Below are positions 52,231-59,874 of a stretch of DNA of 64,000 nt, in pieces. A model generated the notes under the pieces. That model had not been told where the DNA came from. It saw only the letters and a list, made by a program, of their open reading frames with translations, and searched no databases. Position numbers and translations under genes: made by a program. Source of the stretch: an uncultured Ruthenibacterium sp. Its GTDB lineage: Bacteria; Bacillota; Clostridia; Oscillospirales; Ruminococcaceae. The stretch lies in assembly GCA_910587145.1 (NCBI GenBank), contig CAJUMH010000003.1, positions 1 through 64,000 on the forward strand. Direction: 5' to 3'. Position 1 is the first letter of the stretch. The number at the start of each line of letters is the position of its first letter.

Positions 52231-52370
52231 GGGCAAAACGGCGCGGAGACGCGGCGGCAGGGGCGAAACGGTGCGGAGACGCGGCGGCAGGGGCGAAACG
52301 GTGCGGAGACGCGGCGGCAGGGGCGAAACGGCGCGGAGATGCGGCGGCAGGGGCAAAACGGCGCGGCGGC
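52231..52370. repeat. 30-bp tandem array in the lysozyme gene leader
   Basis: Four copies of a 30-bp unit (52231-52260, 52261-52290, 52291-52320, 52321-52350) are followed by a partial fifth. Two copies are identical and the others differ at one to three positions. The frame through it encodes a repeating Arg/Gly-rich peptide, but no start codon with a ribosome site reads it. It should be untranslated leader between the promoter at 52108 and the ATG at 52490. Confidence 0.9.
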
Positions 52371-52489
52371 GCATAGAATGGCACAGCAGCGGAGAAGGCA
52401 AAAAGAGCGTTCCGCTGCAAGATCCGCGGCCGGTCCGCGGGAACACGGCGCGCCGTCCGCCAAATGCAGGCGGCAGGGGAGGTTTTTCT

Positions 52490-53371
52490 ATGGCAGAAAT
52501 TTTTCAGGAGGGCATCGACGTTTCCCGCTATCAGGGAAATATCAATTGGGCGGCCGTCGCCGCGTCAGGCAAGCAGTTTGCCATTCTGCGCGTGGTGTCG
52601 TCCGACAATGACGGCGTTTACATCGACCCCACGTTCGAGCAGAACTACGCGGGAGCAAAGGCCGCCGGGCTGCGCGTGGGTGTGTACTATTATACCTACG
52701 CCCGGACGGAGGCCTATGCCGACCGCGAGCTGGCAATGGTGCGGCAGGCGCTGGCCGGCAAGCAGCTGGAATATCCGGTTTTTGCGGATTGCGAGGCGCA
52801 GAGCCTTACCGCGCTGGGACGCGCGCGCCTGACGAATCTGGTGCTGTACGCGATGCGGGGCCTGCGGGCGATGGGCCTGTATTCCGGCTTTTACACCTAC
52901 TCCTATTTTGCGAGGAACCAGCTGAACATGGCCGCGCTGAGCGAATATCCGTTCTATGTGGCGGATTATACGGGCAGCGTTACATACCCGGGCAAATACG
53001 AAATGTGGCAGTATTCCAACAAAGGCCAGGTGCCGGGCATTGCCGACCGGGTGGACCTGGATCGCTCGTATGTGGATTTTCTGCCCGCAATCCGCGAGGG
53101 CGGCTTCAACGGCTATGCGCCGGAGCCCCAGGCACCCGAAATGACGCCCGTGCCCGATTTGCAGCTGGAGGTATACGGCACGAAAAACTGCCAGTATTTC
53201 AATACGCCCGATGTCTACGATATCGCGGGCACCCTGCCCGTGGGCGTGTACGAGGCCGTGGCGCAGTCCATCGGCTGCTGGAACGGCTTCACATGGGTGA
53301 CGCTGGATTACAACGGCGGTTTATACTGGACGGCGCTGCTCTCCGACCGCTGTTTCCTGCGCCGGGGCTAA
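52490..53371 (+). CDS. GH25 lysozyme (muramidase) with C-terminal SH3-like domain
   Basis: This 293-residue cell-wall hydrolase cuts the MurNAc-GlcNAc bond. The N-terminal GH25 barrel has DVSRYQGNINW with the first catalytic aspartate, VFADCEAQS with the Asp-x-Glu pair and EMWQYSNKGQVPGI. The last 80 residues (KNCQYFNTPDVYDIAGTLPV, then WVTLDYNGGLYWTALL) look like a bacterial SH3-like wall-binding domain. The ATG at 52490 follows GGGGAGG. No signal peptide is visible, which is unusual; a longer reading frame upstream is only repeat DNA. It could be exported by another route or be phage-derived. Confidence 0.87.
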   Translation: MAEIFQEGIDVSRYQGNINWAAVAASGKQFAILRVVSSDNDGVYIDPTFEQNYAGAKAAGLRVGVYYYTYARTEAYADRELAMVRQALAGKQLEYPVFADCEAQSLTALGRARLTNLVLYAMRGLRAMGLYSGFYTYSYFARNQLNMAALSEYPFYVADYTGSVTYPGKYEMWQYSNKGQVPGIADRVDLDRSYVDFLPAIREGGFNGYAPEPQAPEMTPVPDLQLEVYGTKNCQYFNTPDVYDIAGTLPVGVYEAVAQSIGCWNGFTWVTLDYNGGLYWTALLSDRCFLRRG

Positions 53372-53458
53372 GGCGCTTTGCGCCGCCTGCGCGGCGAATC
53401 GTTTTCTTCTGCGCGTTTTTTGTGCGCGGCGTTCCGTTTTCTTCGCGCTTGCAAATCG

Positions 53459-53487
53459 GCGCGAATATGGGTATACTATAAAAAAGA
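53459..53487 (+). promoter_or_regulatory. Sigma-A promoter for the DUF1858-trmK-nif3 operon
   Basis: TTGCAA (53459-53464), 17 bases, then TATACT (53482-53487). The leader to 53559 is about 65 nt. Confidence 0.75.
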
Positions 53488-53558
53488 AAAAAGCCGCGCC
53501 TGCCGAAATTACCCGTAAAACGACGGGCACAAAGCGGCCCCACAGGAGGAAACAGATC

Positions 53559-53762
53559 ATGATCATTACAAAGGATACGATCATCGGCGAAATTATGGAC
53601 GCCGCGCCCAACGAGGCCGCGCCGTTGTTTTTGGAGATGGGCATGCACTGCCTTGGCTGCCCGTCCGCCCGCGCGGAGACCGTGGAGCAGGCGTGCTATG
53701 TGCACGGGCAAAACGTGGACGCCCTGCTGGAAAAGCTGAACGCCGCTGTTGCAAACGTGTAA
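53559..53762 (+). CDS. DUF1858 domain protein
   Basis: This 67-residue DUF1858 protein, of a family linked with hybrid cluster protein and redox disulfides, has the motif HCLGCPSARAETVEQAC. The paired cysteines of CLGC suggest a redox or metal role in the cytosol. GGAGGA lies nine bases before the ATG. Its end overlaps the trmK TTG start by 14 bases. Confidence 0.85.
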   Translation: MIITKDTIIGEIMDAAPNEAAPLFLEMGMHCLGCPSARAETVEQACYVHGQNVDALLEKLNAAVANV

Positions 53763-54462
53763 AACCCTGCCGCCCCCGGCGCTGGATGCGCGCCTTGCCG
53801 CTGCCGCCGCGTATGTGCGGCACGGCGGCGTGGCGGCCGATATCGGCTGCGACCACGGCAAGCTGGCCGTATCGCTCGTTTTGGGGGGGCAGTGCAAAAA
53901 GGTGATCGCAAGCGATCTGCGCCCTGCGCCGCTGGAGCACGCGCGCGCCCTTGCGGCCCTGCACGGCTGCGGGCGCGCGGTGGAGTGCCGCCTTGGCGCG
54001 GGGCTTTCTGTGCTGCGCCCGGGCGAGGCGCAGGATATTGTGATCGCGGGGGTTTCCGGCATTACGATCTGCGAAATTTTAGACGCGGCCGAGGCGGATT
54101 TTTTTACAGCGCAGCCGGAATTGCGGCTGGTGCTTGTGCCGGCGTCCAAGCATGCCGCGCTGCGCCTTTGGCTGGCGCGGCACGGCTTTTTGCTTTTGCA
54201 CGAGACGCCGGTGTGCGCCGCAAAGCGATACTATACCGTAATGCACGCGGCGTTTACCGGCGCGGCGCGCACACCCACGCCGCTGGAATGCGCGGTGGGC
54301 CTTGCCGCGCATGGCCCGCACGCGGCGGGATATTTGCTGCGCGCGGCGGGCGATTTGGAAAAACAGGCGCTCGGCGCGGACGGGGACGAAAAAAGCCGCC
54401 TGCTCGCGCTGGCGGCGGATGTCAGAAAGGAAGCGCAGACATGCAAAAAAGCGTCTCTTTAA
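53749..54462 (+). CDS. trmK: tRNA (adenine-22-N1)-methyltransferase
   Basis: This 237-residue Rossmann methyltransferase makes m1A22 in tRNA. SAM motif I is AADIGCDHGKLAVSL, and the family signature IVIAGVSGITICEIL (usually GMGG) is slightly changed, with V-S in place of M-G. No ATG or GTG exists in frame before the fold begins, so translation should start at TTG 53749, inside the preceding gene. It overlaps the nif3 gene by 22 bases. The trmK-nif3 pairing is typical of Firmicutes. Confidence 0.85.
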   Translation: MQTCKTLPPPALDARLAAAAAYVRHGGVAADIGCDHGKLAVSLVLGGQCKKVIASDLRPAPLEHARALAALHGCGRAVECRLGAGLSVLRPGEAQDIVIAGVSGITICEILDAAEADFFTAQPELRLVLVPASKHAALRLWLARHGFLLLHETPVCAAKRYYTVMHAAFTGAARTPTPLECAVGLAAHGPHAAGYLLRAAGDLEKQALGADGDEKSRLLALAADVRKEAQTCKKASL

Positions 54463-55211
54463 CGGAATTAACACGGTTTTTACAGGCCTGGGCCCCGTTT
54501 GAAACGGCCGAGGCATGGGATAATGCCGGCGTTTTGGTGCGCTGCGGCGAGGCGGTGACGGGCGTGCTGTGCGCACTGGATATTACGCCCGCCACAGTGG
54601 CCGAGGCCGAGGCGGCGGGCTGCAACGTGGTGGTGTCACACCATCCGGTGATCTTTCGCCCGCTGAAGGGGCTTTCACAGCGGGACGTGCCCGCTCTGCT
54701 GCTGCGCGCGGGCATTTCGGCCGTATGCCTGCATACCAATCTGGACAGGGCGGCGGGCGGCGTGAACGACGTGCTGGCGGCGCGGCTGGGCCTTTTAAAC
54801 ATCGAGCCGTTCGCCGAGGGCATCGGGCGCACCGGCCTGCTGCCGCGCCCGATGCGCCCGCAGGAGCTTGCAGCGTACACGGCCAAAGCGCTGGATACGC
54901 CCGTAAAATACGCGCCCGCCGAAAAAAGCATCGTGCGCGTGGCAGTGGTGAGCGGCAGCGGCGGCGATTACGCCAAAGAGGCGGCCGAGGCGGGCGCGGA
55001 TTGCCTTGTAACGGGCGAGGCCGGGCACCACGATGCGCTCGACGCTCTGGCCGCGGGCATTTCGGTTGTGGCAGCAACGCACTTTGCCACAGAGACGCTG
55101 ATCACCGATGCGCTGGCGCAGCGCATCGGTGCTGCGTATCCCGCTTTGCGGGTGCTGCGCAGCAAAGCGGATGCCGACCCGTTTTTGTATGATCCTGCGT
55201 GCGAAAAATAA
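54441..55211 (+). CDS. Nif3-like dinuclear metal-centre protein
   Basis: This 256-residue NIF3/DUF34 protein has the metal-binding motifs WDNAGVLV, VVSHHPVIF, CLHTNLDRAAGG and HFATETLITDAL in order, giving a two-metal site. The family has no confirmed reaction, although GTP cyclohydrolase I-like metal chaperoning has been suggested. The ATG at 54441 lies within the trmK end behind AAAGGAAG, so the two proteins are made in fixed ratio. Confidence 0.9.
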   Translation: MQKSVSLTELTRFLQAWAPFETAEAWDNAGVLVRCGEAVTGVLCALDITPATVAEAEAAGCNVVVSHHPVIFRPLKGLSQRDVPALLLRAGISAVCLHTNLDRAAGGVNDVLAARLGLLNIEPFAEGIGRTGLLPRPMRPQELAAYTAKALDTPVKYAPAEKSIVRVAVVSGSGGDYAKEAAEAGADCLVTGEAGHHDALDALAAGISVVAATHFATETLITDALAQRIGAAYPALRVLRSKADADPFLYDPACEK

Positions 55212-55291
55212 CAGGCCGCAGGGAGGAAACGGGCTTATCAAAATTTATTTCAATTATCGTGCTTTTCCCCCTTTTCATCTTTAAAAATATA

Positions 55292-55300
55292 TGATATAAT
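55292..55300 (+). promoter_or_regulatory. Extended -10 promoter for the coiled-coil protein gene
   Basis: TGATATAAT (perfect -10 at 55295-55300, with the TG extension) lies in a markedly AT-rich stretch. The leader is about 185 nt; 55212-55493 has no gene. Confidence 0.65.
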
Positions 55301-55493
55301 AAATGATAAATAAGGCATATGTGGGCTTACGGTATTGGCGCGGTATTTGCGGTATCCTTGGAGCGGGCGTTGTAAACGGAGCGCGCCCGGGAATGCTCCC
55401 CATCGCGTTTTGAGAACGAAACCGCGCTTTCCGCGCAGAAAAGCCGTCGTATGCGCGAATAAAAAACAAAGCAGAAAGTGAGCTGACACTCTT

Positions 55494-55817
55494 ATGGCAG
55501 AGGAAAAACGGATCCGCCGCACGGCGGAGCAGATCGCCGCAGACATCGACGTACAGGTGGAAAAGCTGGCGGGCAGCATCGCAGAGATCGAGGAAAAAAA
55601 GGACGCCGCATGTGCGGAATTTGATCGCAAGATCGACTCGGTGAACGAGAAGATCGCGAAGCTGGAAGCGCGCAAGAAGGCGCTGTTTATGCCCAAAAAG
55701 CGCAAGCCCCGCAAAAAAAAGGCCGACCAGATCAAAGAATTGATCCGTCAGGCGCAGAAATCCGGAATGAAGCTGGACGAGATTGCCGATAAGCTCGGCG
55801 TCGAGATCTCTGAATAA
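55494..55817 (+). CDS. Small basic coiled-coil protein
   Basis: This 107-residue protein has an N-terminal helical coiled coil of about residues 8-62 (EQIAADIDVQVEKLAGSIAE, then NEKIAKLEARKKALF), a very basic hinge (PKKRKPRKKKADQ) and a short C-terminal helix pair with MKLDEIADKLGVEI. The basic hinge may bind nucleic acid, and the end resembles a small helix-turn-helix. No family is recognised. It stands alone on the plus strand. Confidence 0.7.
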   Translation: MAEEKRIRRTAEQIAADIDVQVEKLAGSIAEIEEKKDAACAEFDRKIDSVNEKIAKLEARKKALFMPKKRKPRKKKADQIKELIRQAQKSGMKLDEIADKLGVEISE

Positions 55818-55840
55818 GGCAAGGCTTTTCAAACAAGAAA

Positions 55841-55885
55841 AACGCAGACGGCGCGCGGCCGAAAAGGCCGCGCGCCGTCTGCGTT
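55841..55885. terminator. 20-bp perfect hairpin, terminator facing the minus strand
   Basis: AACGCAGACGGCGCGCGGCC (55841-55860) pairs with its exact complement at 55866-55885 across GAAAA. On the minus strand it is followed by TTTTTCTTG, so it ends transcripts arriving from the Nudix gene; on the plus strand it sits 24 bases after the coiled-coil gene. A smaller plus-strand hairpin, AAATGGC/GCCATTT with a T-run, follows at 55931-55959. Confidence 0.8.
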
Positions 55886-56080
55886 GTATGAAAAGGCTTT
55901 TCCGGTTGGCAGCGGCAGGATCAAAAAACAAAATGGCGTGGCGGCGCAGGCCATTTTTTGGCATTTCGCTTTCCGGCTGCATCGCCCCATTACAGGCGGT
56001 TTGCTCCCAAATAAAGCGGCCGCGCGCCGTTTTGATGGTTTGCCTTCCGGCCGCGCTGCCCTGCCGGGGCCGAGACCCTT

Positions 56081-56509
56081 TTATAAGCTGCCTGTAAGCC
56101 GCTGCGTTTTTTCGCCGTTTTGCAGCCTTTGCAAAATGGCTTCATCGGCGGGGCAGAAGGGATATTGTCCGATCTCTTCTTTGGTGATCCAGCGCATGTC
56201 GTTGTGCTCCAGCAGCTGCGGAACGCCCGCGCAAATGGCGGCGTGGAATAAGGTAAGATGCACGTGCAGATCCGGATAAATGTGATCCACCTCCATAAAA
56301 ACCTCGCCCACCGAAAGCGTAACGGCAAGCTCCTCCCGGCATTCGCGTATCAGCGCCTGCGGTTTGGTTTCGCCCGGCTCCACCTTTCCGCCCACAAATT
56401 CCCAAAGCAGGCCGCGCGCCTTGTGAGCGGGCCGCTGGCAGATCAAAAAACGGTTTTCGTTCCAGATGAGCGCGGCCACGACCTCGGTGATTTTTTGCTC
56501 CGCTTTCAT
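56081..56509 (-). CDS. Nudix hydrolase, MutT/8-oxo-dGTP pyrophosphatase type
   Basis: This 142-residue enzyme has a complete Nudix box, GKVEPGETKPQALIRECREE, at about residues 41-60, with Gly, Glu and the REExxEE core intact. The rest (VAALIWNENRFLICQRP) fits (deoxy)nucleoside triphosphate pyrophosphohydrolases that clean oxidised nucleotides. The ATG at 56509 has AAAGGAGCTGAACG upstream. Confidence 0.9.
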   Translation of the reverse strand: MKAEQKITEVVAALIWNENRFLICQRPAHKARGLLWEFVGGKVEPGETKPQALIRECREELAVTLSVGEVFMEVDHIYPDLHVHLTLFHAAICAGVPQLLEHNDMRWITKEEIGQYPFCPADEAILQRLQNGEKTQRLTGSL

Positions 56510-56583
56510 GCGATCGTTCAGCTCCTTTGTGGGATAAGCTGCTGTTCCCCTCTATTTTACCGGATTTTTTTCTGTAATACAAG

Positions 56584-56607
56584 GCCGGCGCCCCGAAGGG
56601 CGCCGGC
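56584..56607. terminator. GC-rich hairpin with T-run
   Basis: GCCGGCGCCC (56584-56593) pairs with GGGCGCCGGC (56598-56607) across CGAA. On the plus strand TTTGTGTGTTTTTT follows, although no plus-strand gene precedes it. On the minus strand it would stop the lipoprotein transcript before the Nudix gene. Confidence 0.55.
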
Positions 56608-56658
56608 TTTGTGTGTTTTTTGGGGGCTTCGGCCCGCTGTTTTCCCGTGGGCGCCGGG

Positions 56659-56872
56659 TGCTTTTTCCGGCAGGGCAGCACCGGTGCCGCCGTCAAGAGG
56701 ACAAACGCGGCAAAGGCGCCGCAGCCTGCGGCGCGGCCGGCGTGCTTCAGCAGCCAGCCCATCCACACGGGCCGGCCGTTATGCCCACGCCGCACACTGC
56801 CTGACAGACGCCCGTCACGGTGGAGCGCCCGCCCGGCGGTTCTGCGCCTGCACACCTGTAAAAACGGCGCCC
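56659..56872 (-). pseudogene. Possible degenerate PspC-domain gene
   Basis: Two adjacent minus-strand frames read RRFYRCAGAEPPGG, then TVTGVCQAVCGVGITA, and after a one-base shift near 56768 PVWMGWLLK with a membrane stretch GCGAFAAFVLLTAAPVLPC ending in Lys. Order and spacing recall a PspC membrane domain (YRS...GVCGGIA...DP..VRL...LP). It follows the DUF4358 lipoprotein gene on the same strand. The similarity is loose. Confidence 0.3.
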
Positions 56873-56895
56873 GGCGCACAAGAAAATACCCGCCT

Positions 56896-57600
56896 CTATT
56901 TTGCCAGCGCCTGTTCCAGCGCTGTCATAATGTCCGGCGCGCCCTCGCACATCACCAGCGCGATCTCGCCGCCGGGCAGCGTGCGCAGCAGCGCGCCCTT
57001 TGCAACGGCGTACTGATCCTCCAGATATTGATCGAACGCCTGCTGCTGCAGCGAAACATATTCCTCCAGCGCCGCCATTACGGCGTCGGCCTTGCCCTCG
57101 GCAGGCTTGAAAACGCCGATGGCATACGCGCGCACATTCATCAGAGAGACGCTGAACGCGTAGGCATCGAGCGACGCGGCGTCAACGCCCAGGACCTGCA
57201 GCATCATGTCGATCGAACCGGCGGCTTCCTCGCTCGTCACACCGTTGGGGTTCACCGCAAAAAACGGATCGGCCTCCGCGTCACCGGAGACGATCTCAAC
57301 ATACTCGTTATCCTCCGGGTTGCGCGCGTCGCGAATGGCAAAGGCATAGCGCTGGCCGGGGCTTGCCGCGTCGGCGCCGCCAACGGAAGAGGCGTCGGGA
57401 GCGGCAGACGCGGCGGGCAGGGAGGTGCCGCCGGAAGAACCGGACGAAGCGGGCAGGGAGGTGCCGCCGGAAGAACCGGACGAAGCGGGCAGGGAGGCTG
57501 CGCCCGAGCCGCCCGCGCCGGAAGAGGCGGGCGAGGAACAGCCCGCCAGCACAAAGCAAACTGCGAGCAAAAGTGCAAAAATACGAATAGAGGGCTTCAT
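56896..57600 (-). CDS. DUF4358 lipoprotein
   Basis: This 234-residue lipoprotein has a signal peptide ending FVLAGCSS (Cys21), a Ser/Gly/Pro linker of about residues 22-75 that contains two copies of a 12-residue repeat (from a 36-bp tandem repeat at 57421-57492) and a DUF4358 domain (SLMNVRAYAIGVFKPAEGKA, then LEEYVSLQQQAFDQYL). The function of this family is unknown; it is common in surface proteins of Firmicutes. The leader carries eight 17-bp repeats. Confidence 0.82.
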   Translation of the reverse strand: MKPSIRIFALLLAVCFVLAGCSSPASSGAGGSGAASLPASSGSSGGTSLPASSGSSGGTSLPAASAAPDASSVGGADAASPGQRYAFAIRDARNPEDNEYVEIVSGDAEADPFFAVNPNGVTSEEAAGSIDMMLQVLGVDAASLDAYAFSVSLMNVRAYAIGVFKPAEGKADAVMAALEEYVSLQQQAFDQYLEDQYAVAKGALLRTLPGGEIALVMCEGAPDIMTALEQALAK

Positions 57601-57652
57601 AAAAAAACATCCTTTCTGTTGTAACCGTAACCGTTTGGGCCGCGGAAAAGCC

Positions 57653-57788
57653 GCCGCCCGAGGAAAAGTGCCGCCCCGGAAAAGCTGCCGCCCGAGGAAA
57701 AGTGCCGCCCGAGGAAAAGTGCCGCCCGAGGAAAAGTGCCGCCCGAGGAAAAGTGCTGCTCCGGAAAAGCCGCCGCCCCGGAAAAGCT
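57653..57788. repeat. Eight-copy 17-bp tandem array in the lipoprotein gene leader
   Basis: Units of 17 bp run continuously: five copies of gccgcccgaggaaaagt, two of gccgccccggaaaagct and one diverged copy. The gene lies on the minus strand, so the array would be transcribed as its pyrimidine-rich complement ahead of the DUF4358 start. A TATTCT box in gggTATTCTaac (minus strand, near 57908) may be the promoter. The rest of 57789-57964 shows nothing. Confidence 0.88.
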
Positions 57789-57964
57789 GCCGAAGCCCTG
57801 CCCTCCTGCGGGCAGGCCGGAGCGCCCGCCCCCGGAGGGAGGGAACGGGCCGGGCGGCCGGCGCGCCTTGAACGCCGGAAAAGCGTCAAAGACTCTCTCC
57901 GGTTAGAATACCCCGCATATATGCCAAAAATTGCATTTGCAAAAAATAATTTGCGAAGCGCCGT

Positions 57965-58783
57965 TCACTGGTATTTTGGCGCCGGACGGTAAAACTCAAA
58001 GATCACGGCGTCGTTTTCGGCTTCTTTGGCGGCAGCGTCGTCCCCGGGGCGCACCGTCCAGCACACGCGCAGCGCGCCCAGCGCCTCGGCAAGGCGCGCC
58101 GTCCACGGCTTTTTCCCCGGGCCGTAGGCGATAAACTGCGGGCGCGCGATGCAGTTCAGCAAAAGGCCGCCCAGTACGGCGCCCCGCAGCCGCGAGCGCT
58201 GCCCATACGAGCGCGGCGCGTCGGCCAGCTGCCCGCGCAGAATGTCCGGCGCGTTCTTTTTAAACCAGCGCACAATGCGCGGATCGAAGCTTTCTATGCA
58301 GTACGGCCCGCCATACGCGCGCATCAGCGCCAGCCCCTTTTCGCACAGCTCCGCGTTGCGCGGGCCGGTTTTCAGCTCGATGATCATGGGCGTTTTGCCG
58401 GCCATTACATCGAACACCTCTGTCAGCAGAGGGATCGTTTCCTCGGTGCCGCAAAGACGCATTTGGCGCAGCTCGTCCAGCGTAAAGGCATCCACGCGCC
58501 CGTGCACGCCGCACACGCGGTCGAGCGTATCGTCGTGGAACACCACGACCTGCCCGTCTTTGGAAAGCTGTATGTCCAGCTCGACGCCGTAGCCCGCCTC
58601 CACCGCCGCGCGAAACGCGGGCAGGCTGTTTTCCGGAACGGTTTTATCCTTTGTGTGCAGGCCCCGGTGCGCGTGGTTCACGCCGAAGATCATCTGCCGC
58701 TGGGCATCGTCAAAGCGTCCCGGACACAGCAGAAAATACAGGACCACAAAGCACACGGCTAAAAGAAAGATCGCAATTTGCAT
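57965..58783 (-). CDS. Glycerophosphodiester phosphodiesterase family protein
   Basis: This 272-residue GDPD protein starts with one membrane anchor (IAIFLLAVCFVVLYFLLC), then the metal and catalytic motif AHRGLHTKDKTVPENSL, VELDIQLSKDGQVVVFHD and IIELKTG. It releases an alcohol from glycerophosphodiesters such as deacylated phospholipids or teichoic-acid units, facing outward or inward depending on topology. The ATG at 58783 follows AGAGGG. The second half is slightly shorter than in soluble GlpQ. A four-copy repeat lies in its leader. Confidence 0.88.
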   Translation of the reverse strand: MQIAIFLLAVCFVVLYFLLCPGRFDDAQRQMIFGVNHAHRGLHTKDKTVPENSLPAFRAAVEAGYGVELDIQLSKDGQVVVFHDDTLDRVCGVHGRVDAFTLDELRQMRLCGTEETIPLLTEVFDVMAGKTPMIIELKTGPRNAELCEKGLALMRAYGGPYCIESFDPRIVRWFKKNAPDILRGQLADAPRSYGQRSRLRGAVLGGLLLNCIARPQFIAYGPGKKPWTARLAEALGALRVCWTVRPGDDAAAKEAENDAVIFEFYRPAPKYQ

Positions 58784-58890
58784 GGCTTTTCCCTCTGTTC
58801 TTAAAAATAGGCCCCTCGGGCAAACAGCCGGCGAGAGTGATTCTTTCGTCATTGTACCGCGCGGGCAAAGCCGCGTCAAGCAAAATCTCA

Positions 58891-58975
58891 GGCGGCCCAA
58901 AATCCCCGGCCGCCCAAAATCCCCGGCGGCCCAAAATCCCCGGCCGCCCAAAATCCCCGGCGGCCCGAAATCGGG
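58891..58975. repeat. 18-bp tandem array upstream of the glycerophosphodiesterase gene
   Basis: About four and a half copies alternate ggcggcccaaaatccccg and gccgcccaaaatccccgg. If the gene's promoter is the TATGAT at 59034-59029 (minus strand), the array is in its 5' untranslated region. Confidence 0.88.
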
Positions 58976-59017
58976 GCCCGATCTGCACCGCAATTTCACA
59001 AATCCGCCACATTCGTG

Positions 59018-59026
59018 TGGTACAAT
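59018..59026 (+). promoter_or_regulatory. Extended -10 promoter of the two-component system
   Basis: TGG plus TACAAT (59021-59026) forms an extended -10 without a clear -35. The leader to the ATG at 59170 is about 140 nt. Confidence 0.55.
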
Positions 59027-59169
59027 TATCATAGGCCGCCATTTTTGCGGCCGCGCGCGTGCGCTGCATGCGCCGCTGCGCTGATCGTGTATGATCTGAG
59101 AACCATGGATCATGCAAAACAAAAGGGCGTTTTACCCTTACCGCTCTATAAGCAAGCGAGGTGTTTTTT

Positions 59170-59874
59170 ATGGCGAATCCGGCCAAAATACTGATCGTAG
59201 ATGACGAGCCGCGCATCCGGGAGCTAATCCGCACCCATCTGGAGCACGCGGGGTATGCGTGCGAGGAGGCGGGCGACGGCGCGGCCGCGCTGGCCGCGCT
59301 GGAGGCGTATGCGCCGGATCTGGTGCTGCTTGATCTGATGATGCCGTTTATGGACGGCATGACCTGCCTTAGCGAGCTGCGCCGGCGCAAAATCGAAACG
59401 CCCGTGATCATTCTGACAGCGCGGGGAGAGGAATACGACCGCGTTGCCGGGCTGGAGGGCGGCGCGGACGATTATGTGGTAAAGCCGTTCAGCCCGCGCG
59501 AGCTTACCGCGCGCGTAAAGGCGGTGCTGGGGCGCACATTGCCGAAGGAGCGGGAAGACGGCGAGCGGTTTGTATTCGGCGCGCTCGTCATCGACGTTGC
59601 GTCGCACAGCGTAAAGGTGGCCGGCAAAGAGGCGGCCCTTACGCCCAAGGAATTCGATCTGCTGGTGTTTCTTGCCGCAAACCGGGGCGTGGCGCTCTCG
59701 CGCGAGCGCATTTTAGATAAGGTGTGGAATTACGATTACTACGGCGAAGACCGCACCGTGGATACGCACATCAAAATGCTGCGCGGCCATCTGGGCAGCT
59801 GCCGCGATTATATTGTAACGGTATGGGGCGTGGGCTATAAGTTCGATCCGGACGCGGGGGCAAACGCGCAATGA
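59170..59874 (+). CDS. OmpR/PhoB family response regulator
   Basis: This 234-residue regulator has a receiver domain with the phosphoacceptor aspartate in LVLLDLMMPFMDGM and the acid pocket in LIVDDEPRIREL. A winged-helix DNA-binding domain follows from about residue 130 (LTPKEFDLLVFLAANRG, then RTVDTHIKMLRGHL). The ATG at 59170 was chosen over GTG 59161 because AGCGAGG lies nine bases upstream. Its stop overlaps the kinase start by 4 bp. Confidence 0.95.
   Translation: MANPAKILIVDDEPRIRELIRTHLEHAGYACEEAGDGAAALAALEAYAPDLVLLDLMMPFMDGMTCLSELRRRKIETPVIILTARGEEYDRVAGLEGGADDYVVKPFSPRELTARVKAVLGRTLPKEREDGERFVFGALVIDVASHSVKVAGKEAALTPKEFDLLVFLAANRGVALSRERILDKVWNYDYYGEDRTVDTHIKMLRGHLGSCRDYIVTVWGVGYKFDPDAGANAQ

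Noticed and set aside
52196..52489. Long upstream extension of the lysozyme frame with an Arg/Gly-rich repeat peptide
   Set aside because: The only start is a TTG without a ribosome site, the peptide is just the tandem repeat read in frame, and GGGGAGG lies right before ATG 52490. It is treated as untranslated leader.
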